From assembly GCA_964606695.1 (NCBI GenBank), contig CAZSHG010000050.1:1-6089 (forward strand): a stretch of DNA of 6,089 nt. The letters are read 5' to 3'. Below, in pieces: positions 1 to 4,405 of this stretch. Origin of the DNA: CAZSHG01 sp964606695 [NCBI: uncultured bacterium]. Its GTDB lineage: Bacteria > UBP14 > UBA6098. The translations under genes and the position numbers were made by a program. Below the pieces are notes generated by a model. The model was not told the DNA's origin. It ran no database searches and saw only the letters and a list, made by a program, of their open reading frames with translations. Positions within the stretch are counted from its first letter, which is position 1. Each line of letters begins with the position of its first letter.

Positions 1-141
1 ACGGGCGGGTCTGAGACCGCGCCCCTACGAAACGGCGTTTTCGTCTGGCAACCCGCGCCATCCATGCCTTCCGGGGTTTACCTCGTGCGGGCGAAGGCGG
101 GGGGCGAGACCTCCACGAGAAGGGTGGTGTATCTGAAATGA
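1..141 (+). CDS. C-terminal end of a T9SS cargo protein (type A sorting domain), 5' truncated by the window
   Basis: This is the last 46 codons of a gene that begins outside the window, in frame 1, ending with TGA at 139-141. The visible residues contain FVWQP, then SGVYLVRAK, then RRVVYLK at the terminus. The same pattern ends the gene at 4406-5788 (FVWQP, SGVYLVRAK, KRLVYLK). This is the final beta-strand part of a type A sorting domain, which in T9SS bacteria sends a periplasmic protein through the outer membrane and is usually then removed. The passenger is outside the window, so the protein's function is unknown. The first visible codons read through an imperfect palindrome (3-24), giving GGSETAPLR, which looks like translated repeat rather than domain sequence. 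The stop overlaps the ATG of the next short ORF (ATGA). Domain assignment is confident; identity is not determinable. Confidence 0.85.
   Translation, partial: TGGSETAPLRNGVFVWQPAPSMPSGVYLVRAKAGGETSTRRVVYLK
3..24. repeat. Imperfect palindrome inside the sorting-domain coding sequence
   Basis: The left arm at 3-12 (gggcgggtct) pairs with 14-24 (agaccgcgccc) through ten base pairs with one bulged base, around a single central base. It is translated in frame as GGSETAP, shortly before the conserved FVWQP motif. Its sequence resembles the interspersed 'gggcgggtctgagacccgccc' type of palindrome that I recall from other genomes. That family link is from memory, not a search. A similar position in the 4406-5788 gene holds a different palindromic repeat. 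Confidence 0.55.
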
Positions 142-230
142 GAGAATATGTTCTTGCGATAATAATCCTTGTGGCGGCGGTTTGCGGCACGGCTACCGGC
201 GGCTCCTCCGGCAACGGCCACGGTGGCTGA
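138..230 (+). pseudogene. 30-codon signal-peptide remnant of a secreted protein gene
   Basis: An ATG overlaps the stop of the upstream gene (ATGA at 138-141). It opens a 30-codon frame: MREYVLAIIILVAAVCGTA followed by a Gly/Ser-rich tail ending GNGHGG. The first 19 residues look like a Sec signal peptide, with a short charged start, a hydrophobic core and a small-residue cleavage region (GTA). The VAAVC stretch is not a convincing lipobox. The stop at 228-230 falls within the repeat that starts at 222 (ggtggctga), so the repeat itself supplies the termination codon. The simplest reading is the 5' end of a secreted-protein gene, co-transcribed with the sorting-domain gene, that lost its body when repeat sequence entered. 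A true small secreted peptide is possible. The ribosome site is weak (a GGTGG about ten bases upstream). Confidence 0.45.
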
Positions 231-335
231 GTGCGAAGCTTATCGAAGCCACATCCTCCGCCGACCGCGGCGGGGACGCCGCTACTATTAAACCAGCGGT
301 AATATCCCCCACCTAAAAGCCAGGGCGTCCCGCCC
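222..335. repeat. Cluster of small palindromic repeats between genes
   Basis: Three elements can be seen. At 222-253, ggtggct and agccac flank a core containing gcgaagcttatcga, resembling the widespread 'ggtggctgagcttgtcgaagccacc' interspersed repeat (resemblance from memory). At 273-280, gggacgcc is the reverse complement of 324-331 (ggcgtccc). At 323-335, gggcg and cgccc form a five-pair hairpin with a 3-base loop. No T-run follows, so this is not a standard intrinsic terminator, though the structured RNA could end transcription from the left. I see no coding sequence between 231 and 411 apart from the promoter and ribosome site of the next gene. Confidence 0.5.
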
Positions 336-353
336 GGTTATCATCGTTACCCC

Positions 354-382
354 TTGACTTCGATAGTCCGCATAATTATTAT
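354..382 (+). promoter_or_regulatory. Sigma70-type promoter for the secreted propeller gene
   Basis: The -35 box TTGACT (354-359) and -10 box TATTAT (377-382) are separated by exactly 17 bases, close to the sigma70 consensus. The predicted start of transcription is near 389, giving a leader of about 23 nt with GGGGAGG (402-408) just before the ATG at 412. The -35 box is preceded by GTTACCCC, nearly the same as GTTATCCCC before the promoter at 5859. Confidence 0.75.
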
Positions 383-411
383 TTTATTAATATTACAACT
401 CGGGGAGGATT

Positions 412-1965
412 ATGAATACTCGCGAAATCTTTTGGCAAACTGCAATTATTATCTGTTTACTGTTTTCCTCGATGGCCCTCGCGCAGACCTACGGCCACGA
501 CGGCACACTAACAAACGGCGCGGCATGGGGCGACGGCGTTATAGCTAACCCGATACCGGGAGCAACATGGACCACCGGCCCCCTGCCCACCCCGCCGGAG
601 TTTGCTTACGACTACGACTGGGAAAACGACGCAACCTACGACCTGACCGACGCCGGCGACAGCGTGTGCCACACCTACACCCCCGGCGACTCGCTCTGGG
701 CAATGGTGAAAACCACCACCGCCACCTACACAGCCGAAGACAGCGCGGAGGTGATAGTGCCGGAAGGTGAGGAGATAATAATTGAGCCGACCTTGCTTTT
801 CTCGATTCCCATACCGGCGGGGGATACGGTTGCACTCGGCGAACCGACCGAGGACGGGCGTTTCCCGGTGAGTTTTACCTTTGGCGGAATGAACGACGGC
901 GTTATTCGTATTTACGATACCACCGGCACTGTCGTGGATTCCTTCCCGAATGCGCATGGAAGGGATTTCGATATTTCACCGAACGGCAATCTTGTATTCG
1001 TTACTGGCAATATATGTTCGGACTCATTAAGCCATTTATTGAAGTATTACGAAATCATTGACCCGTGCAATAAATGCTTGAATAAGAACGGGGAAGTGTT
1101 ATTTGAAACTGTGCATTGCCCTAATTGTAATTTCTCTGAAAATGCAGAATTACTTGGGCGAAAGTCATTTACTTCGTTAGGATATGAAACGGAGTATGAC
1201 CTACGATTAATCGAAATAATGGATACTTTAGGAAATAGAATCTTCTCGAAAGGTATGGAAAATTACGATACGGACATGACGCCTGATTTTCAGTGGATTT
1301 GGAAAGCGGGCTTCGATACTCTGTGGCTCATCGATATTAACGGAAGTTTAATAAACCAAATACCGGATTATTGGGGCGAGTTAGGTTCATCAGAGTCGAT
1401 CGATAGATATTATTCCGGAGGGTGGTATAATAGTAGAATAGATGAAAATTCTCTATTTTGGAGAATAGCTACTATAGACAGCCCGACAGCGCAAGTAATA
1501 GTAACAGCATATGATACTTCTGCAAATCAAGTGCGAAGTTTGAGCGTTGATATTAATGGATTATACAGGATTTACATCGGTGTCTCAGACTTGGGAGATT
1601 ATTTGTGGATTTTAGAAACTTTGGGCGATGTGGATTCCTGTCGTGTTTACTCAACAGAAGATAGTTCGCTGATAAATGCCTTCACAATTCCAATTTCACA
1701 CGACCGGGATTCAACCAAATACAACCTTCGTTATACCTCTATTGCGCAAACTCAGGTTTTTAAACTTCCAGATAATCAAGTGTTTGTAGCGAGTTATTTG
1801 GTTGGATTAGCCGGAATGGGTAGATTCTTAGTGTCGGATGGATTTGGCAACAGTCTGTTTGAGATACCTTCCGGCAATCGAGAGGATTATCAGATAACGG
1901 GAGATGGCAAATACCTTTTCACATTCCGTGATAACTCAATATACCTATATAGGATTTGGAGGTGA
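412..1965 (+). CDS. Secreted hypothetical protein with PKD-like and beta-propeller-like regions
   Basis: The product has 517 residues. Residues 1-24 are a signal peptide (hydrophobic core AIIICLLF, cleavage after MALA), so it is exported from the cytoplasm. Residues about 65-116 resemble a PKD-type beta domain: YDYDWENDATYD, then HTYTPGDSLW, ending SAEVIV. From about 155 to the end there are repeated beta-strand units such as DGVIRIYDTTG, DFDISPNGNLVFV and, at the C-terminus, GDGKYLFTFRDNSIYLYRI, as in WD40/PQQ-like propellers. Blade number cannot be set by eye. A CxxC pair at C219/C222 and another at C236/C239 could bind a metal. There is no YPNPFN/VYLVRA sorting domain, unlike its neighbours, so the protein may be periplasmic. 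Base composition changes within the gene: the first ~550 bases are GC-rich with G/C-ending codons and the rest is AT-rich, suggesting a chimera. A GGGGAGG ribosome site (402-408) supports this start. I do not recognise a specific family. Confidence 0.8.
   Translation: MNTREIFWQTAIIICLLFSSMALAQTYGHDGTLTNGAAWGDGVIANPIPGATWTTGPLPTPPEFAYDYDWENDATYDLTDAGDSVCHTYTPGDSLWAMVKTTTATYTAEDSAEVIVPEGEEIIIEPTLLFSIPIPAGDTVALGEPTEDGRFPVSFTFGGMNDGVIRIYDTTGTVVDSFPNAHGRDFDISPNGNLVFVTGNICSDSLSHLLKYYEIIDPCNKCLNKNGEVLFETVHCPNCNFSENAELLGRKSFTSLGYETEYDLRLIEIMDTLGNRIFSKGMENYDTDMTPDFQWIWKAGFDTLWLIDINGSLINQIPDYWGELGSSESIDRYYSGGWYNSRIDENSLFWRIATIDSPTAQVIVTAYDTSANQVRSLSVDINGLYRIYIGVSDLGDYLWILETLGDVDSCRVYSTEDSSLINAFTIPISHDRDSTKYNLRYTSIAQTQVFKLPDNQVFVASYLVGLAGMGRFLVSDGFGNSLFEIPSGNREDYQITGDGKYLFTFRDNSIYLYRIWR
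1958..1965 (+). promoter_or_regulatory. Near-perfect Shine-Dalgarno overlapping the upstream stop codon
   Basis: GGAGGTGA matches the anti-Shine-Dalgarno sequence over eight bases and ends five bases before the ATG at 1971. It contains the TGA stop of the propeller gene, so the downstream start would be translationally coupled. It shows that a real gene once began at 1971, even though the frame now closes after 16 codons. Confidence 0.7.
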
Positions 1966-1970
1966 GCGAG

Positions 1971-2021
1971 ATGAAAACGGCTATCATATTGGCTTCGGGG
2001 CTGGCGCCTGCTGTGACTTAA
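1971..2021 (+). pseudogene. Broken signal-peptide gene start (16 codons)
   Basis: The frame reads MKTAIILASGLAPAVT and then TAA. Lys followed by a hydrophobic stretch and small residues is the first part of a Sec signal peptide. The start has an excellent ribosome site (GGAGGTGA, five-base spacing) that overlaps the stop of the upstream gene. It therefore looks like the second gene of an operon with 412-1965. The frame ends where palindromic sequence begins (ctgctgtg at 2008-2015 pairs with cacagtag at 2026-2033 at seven of eight positions). Frames beyond the stop show no recognisable continuation. The likely history is loss of the gene body on repeat insertion or deletion. A functional 16-residue leader peptide is the alternative. 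Confidence 0.5.
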
Positions 2022-2044
2022 GCCGCACAGTAGGGCGACTTTCA

Positions 2045-2121
2045 GCCGCTGGCGCGGGACGTGCTTCCCAGAAGAAAATTATCAAACTAAAAGGAAATGT
2101 AGCACGTCGCGTGACAGCGGC
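2045..2121. repeat. Long imperfect inverted repeat, copy A
   Basis: The arm at 2045-2065 (core ggcgcgggacgtgct) is the reverse complement of 2101-2121 (agcacgtcgcgtgacagcgg plus one base) at 18 of 21 positions, with a 35-base AT-rich loop. No T-run follows on either strand. It shares arm motifs (ggcgcgg on the left; tagca...gtgaca..gcgg on the right) with the next palindrome, so the two look like diverged copies of one family. Lying between convergent genes, it may also slow or end transcription from both sides. Confidence 0.65.
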
Positions 2122-2129
2122 GATACCCA

Positions 2130-2201
2130 GCTTGGCGCGGTTCTTGCCTCTCGGAAATCAGGGGAATGTCAACTCAATCGATAGCAAGAACCGTGACAAG
2201 C
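2130..2201. repeat. Long imperfect inverted repeat, copy B
   Basis: The arm at 2130-2147 (gcttggcgcggttcttgc) matches the reverse complement of 2184-2201 (gcaagaaccgtgacaagc) at 16 of 18 positions, with a 36-base loop. The loop length is almost the same as in copy A (35). The arms are related in sequence to copy A, pointing to a tandem pair of a small palindromic element. No protein can be supported here, although an open frame runs through on the plus strand. Confidence 0.65.
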
Positions 2202-2203
2202 GG

Positions 2204-2237
2204 AATACGCGTGGCAAACCGAATTTCCCGGCGTATT
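2204..2237. repeat. Short inverted repeat at the right end of the repeat block
   Basis: aatacgc (2204-2210) and gcgtatt (2231-2237) are exact reverse complements around a 20-base loop. The repeat lies directly after copy B and 26 bases before the 3' end of the minus-strand operon. It may be the end of the composite repeat or part of a terminator for the minus-strand genes. No U-tract supports a classical terminator. Confidence 0.4.
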
Positions 2238-2263
2238 TAAAGTAAATTCAAGACCTGTTCGAT

Positions 2264-2824
2264 TTATATAATTGCGAGAAATAGCACGAAGAAGGCGAGG
2301 GTGATTATAATTAGCACCTTCAGCGCGATTATGAATTGCTTGATGTTCAGCGCGCGCACGAACTCGCCCCTGTCGAATTCCTTCGTATAAAAGGATTCGG
2401 CCACTATTAGCAGAATCGGCAACATTGTAGCGCCGAACACGGGAAACGCGCACAGCTTCTGTCTCTGCATCCAGAAAAAACCGATAACGACATAGGCTAT
2501 CATGCAGAACACCGGCAGGGCTTTCGATGTTTCGCAACGGGCGTTTTCCGCGATTTTACGGAGTTTCGCCGCCTTTTCGCGTGCGGTGAGTTCGCGTTTT
2601 TTCGGTTTTTCGGTTTTGTCGGGGGAAGGCGAGGGGGCAGGCGCACTCGGGCGGGTCTTTTTATATAGGATACCCTTTAAAACGGAGGTCAGCTCCATCA
2701 TCTTAATCGCGCGGACGACCTGCAGGGTTATCATATCTTCCGCGCAATGGTAGCCGCAGTATTCGCAAACCTTCTCGCCAGCTTTTGCTCTGAGAGAAGC
2801 TCCGCATCTCGGGCACTCGCTCAT
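2264..2824 (-). CDS. Zinc-ribbon membrane protein, partner of the SPFH protein
   Basis: The product has 186 residues. A zinc ribbon sits at the N-terminus (C4-x2-C7, then C20-x2-C23, each followed by Gly). Next comes a helical stretch (30-55), a linker rich in Pro, Lys and Ala (57-95), and three likely membrane helices at about 101-119, 125-143 and 163-186. The last helix ends at the C-terminus. The ribbon and linker are probably cytoplasmic. It starts three bases after the SPFH gene stops, with GGAG six bases before the ATG, so the two are co-translated from one mRNA. The layout (zinc ribbon, linker, membrane helices, next to a YdjI-like SPFH gene) resembles YdjG of Bacillus subtilis, but I see arrangement rather than sequence identity. 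A membrane anchor or stress-signalling partner for the SPFH protein is an inference. Confidence 0.8.
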   Translation of the reverse strand: MSECPRCGASLRAKAGEKVCEYCGYHCAEDMITLQVVRAIKMMELTSVLKGILYKKTRPSAPAPSPSPDKTEKPKKRELTAREKAAKLRKIAENARCETSKALPVFCMIAYVVIGFFWMQRQKLCAFPVFGATMLPILLIVAESFYTKEFDRGEFVRALNIKQFIIALKVLIIITLAFFVLFLAII

Positions 2825-2827
2825 GAA

Positions 2828-4081
2828 TTACTCCGGTTCGGTTTCGACGGGGAGGTCGCGCCCACATTTACGGCAGAACTTCGATTCGATAAGATTGGAC
2901 GTGCCGCAATCGCAGACGATAATGTTTAATTTGCATCCGCAATGGTGGCAGAAATGGCTGTGTTCGACAATCTCCTCGCCGCATTCATGGCAAATAAGCG
3001 GTTCGACCTTTTCCCCGCAACTGGTGCAGAAGGCGGCGTCGCCGGGGATTTTTTCACCGCATTTGACGCAATGTTTGATATTGCCGGATTCGAGCGACAT
3101 AACGGGCCGGGAGTTTTCGAGGGGGATGGATTCAGTATCGCCGCCGTTGTTCAGCGATTCGATGACGTTCTTCGCGCTGTTCAGGCCGATACCGAGTCCC
3201 ATGCCCGCTACGAGGGAGGATTGACTGTCGATTTTTCCGGTCTCGGCGGCCTTTTCGAGGACGTCGAAACTGCGCATGGTGACGTATCTTTGGTCGCCGA
3301 GGACATCGAACTCCGCCTTGCGGTTGAGCGTGCTTTTTATCCCGTCGAGGTCCTCGTCCGGGATGTTTATCGATTCGATTAACAGGCCGGTCAGTTCGAG
3401 ACCCATCTCGCGAAACTGCATCGCTGTGTAGCGTTTGCAGATTTCGGAGATCGCGGGAAGGTCGGATGTGATTTCCAGAATCGAACGGCCTTTGAGAATA
3501 TACGATGCCACGATGCCTTTGACTGTCGAGACAACCACGCTTCGCAAATAAGATAGGAGTTTCTGATAATCGATGAACTGGCGGCCTTTCATGCTTCCAA
3601 CGATATTGTGTAGCAGGGCATCGGGTTTTGTGACCTTAACCCCAAAATTTCCGTAAGACCGCACGCGAATGATGATGCCGAATTTCGGGTCGGTGGTCTG
3701 GAATGGCGTAAATGTGCCCCACTTGAGGTCGTTTTTCGATGTCATGTTTATGAAATAGGCCTCCGCCGGAAACGGTGTCTTGCCGCCGTAGGGCAGATTG
3801 ACGAGTTTATTCAGCAGGGGCAGGTTATGGCTGACCAGGTCGTGGGTTCCGGGATCGAGAATATCCGCGACTTTGCCGAGTTTGACGAAAATCGCCTTTT
3901 GCGATTCGCTAACCACGAGTTTCGAACCGGTAGTGATTTTGTCCGAGGGGTATTTGTAAACAAGCCAGGGCTTATCGGTGAAAGGTTTGCCGCATATCGG
4001 GCACCTATTTTGTTTCTTCGCCGCGTCGATACCGCATACCGCGCATTCCAATCCCAGGCCGTCGAATTTAATTCTGTCCAT
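2828..4081 (-). CDS. YdjI-like SPFH (band 7) protein with N- and C-terminal zinc ribbons
   Basis: The product has 417 residues. Residues 13-30 form a zinc ribbon (C13, C16, C27, C30). Residues about 40-285 match the SPFH subgroup of YdjI/'virion core protein' type. Visible marks are VSESQKAIFVKLGKVADILDPGTH (57-80, written here as one motif region), NLPLLNKL, PFPAEAYFIN, KWGT, RVRSYGNFGVKV and a Gly-rich end MGLGIGL (294-300). Residues 338-406 hold three more ribbons: C338/C341/C352/C355, C364/C367/C378/C381, and C390/C392/C403/C406, the last starting with CxC. There is no signal peptide or membrane helix, so the protein is cytoplasmic and probably held at the membrane by oligomerisation and its partner. 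SPFH proteins scaffold membrane domains, and in B. subtilis YdjI works with PspA and YdjG/H. Family YdjI proteins usually carry ribbons only at the C-terminus; the extra N-terminal ribbon is notable. The start follows GGGGCG, a weak ribosome site. Confidence 0.9.
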   Translation of the reverse strand: MDRIKFDGLGLECAVCGIDAAKKQNRCPICGKPFTDKPWLVYKYPSDKITTGSKLVVSESQKAIFVKLGKVADILDPGTHDLVSHNLPLLNKLVNLPYGGKTPFPAEAYFINMTSKNDLKWGTFTPFQTTDPKFGIIIRVRSYGNFGVKVTKPDALLHNIVGSMKGRQFIDYQKLLSYLRSVVVSTVKGIVASYILKGRSILEITSDLPAISEICKRYTAMQFREMGLELTGLLIESINIPDEDLDGIKSTLNRKAEFDVLGDQRYVTMRSFDVLEKAAETGKIDSQSSLVAGMGLGIGLNSAKNVIESLNNGGDTESIPLENSRPVMSLESGNIKHCVKCGEKIPGDAAFCTSCGEKVEPLICHECGEEIVEHSHFCHHCGCKLNIIVCDCGTSNLIESKFCRKCGRDLPVETEPE

Positions 4082-4140
4082 AATCGCCCCGCTTTCGCTT
4101 TAATTGGACGAACTACCGTTATTATGCTATTTACCTGACA

Positions 4141-4156
4141 GATGAATTTATTCATC
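4141..4156. promoter_or_regulatory. Perfect palindrome just downstream of the SPFH operon start: candidate operator
   Basis: gatgaat, two central bases, then attcatc makes a perfect 7-bp inverted repeat over 16 nt. With the -10 box at 4172-4167 on the minus strand, transcription should begin near 4160, so the palindrome would occupy about +5 to +20. The two-base centre is too tight for an RNA hairpin but suits a dimeric repressor. Its protein partner is not in the window. Confidence 0.45.
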
Positions 4157-4166
4157 CATCATAATG

Positions 4167-4195
4167 AAAATACATATTTAGGGAGATAATGTCAA
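4167..4195 (-). promoter_or_regulatory. Sigma70-type promoter for the SPFH/zinc-ribbon operon
   Basis: On the minus strand TTGACA (4195-4190) is followed by 17 bases and TATTTT (4172-4167). The -35 box is a perfect consensus. The predicted start is near 4160, giving a leader of about 80 nt that contains the palindrome 4141-4156. No sigma54 or extracytoplasmic sigma motif is evident, unlike some psp operons. Confidence 0.75.
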
Positions 4196-4337
4196 GATTA
4201 CTCCACGCAAACGAGTTAACAAATAACGGCATCGACGAATCCCCGATCGCCAAATAGTCTATTCCGGCCGATGATTGAATTGTCCGGGGCACGATGACAT
4301 TTCTCGCTAAAATTCGATTTCGATTCGCGCTTAACTA

Positions 4338-4366
4338 TTGACCAACGACTAATTTCTTCCTATTTT
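4338..4366 (+). promoter_or_regulatory. Sigma70-type promoter for the VWA surface-protein gene
   Basis: TTGACC (4338-4343), a 17-base spacer and TATTTT (4361-4366) face right, divergent from the SPFH promoter. Transcription should begin near 4373, only about six bases before the ATG at 4379 and about 33 before the ATG at 4406, which supports the later start. The 142 bases between the two divergent -35 boxes (4196-4337) hold no gene or repeat I can support. Confidence 0.7.
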
Positions 4367-4405
4367 GATAGAGACAGAATGAACCTCAAGCAAGGCGCAA
4401 GCGTT

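Noticed and set aside
508-957. 149-codon minus-strand frame
   Set aside because: It is antisense to the GC-rich front of the propeller gene, rich in Gly/Arg/Val without motifs.
2045-2237. CRISPR array or intrinsic terminator
   Set aside because: The repeats are inverted, unequal and only two in number, with no regular spacers; no T-run follows any hairpin on either strand.
1904-2245. 113-codon plus-strand frame across the repeat block
   Set aside because: It begins inside the propeller gene and then reads through two palindromes; the residues are Arg/Lys-rich repeat translation with no domain pattern.
2169-2537. 122-codon minus-strand frame covering the operon's 3' end and the repeat block
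   Set aside because: It overlaps the membrane protein gene out of frame, and its tail is translated palindromic repeat.
2942-3382. 146-codon open frame on the plus strand, with two others over 2502-3224
   Set aside because: They lie antisense to the strongly supported SPFH and zinc-ribbon genes, have no ribosome site or recognisable domain, and result from the codon bias of the real genes.
4196-4337. Possible small RNA or gene in the divergent intergenic region
   Set aside because: No ORF with a ribosome site, no convincing hairpin and no tRNA-like fold could be found by eye.
4379-4405. Upstream ATG as the start of the VWA protein
   Set aside because: It almost abuts the predicted transcription start, has no ribosome site, and would place nine polar residues before the signal peptide.
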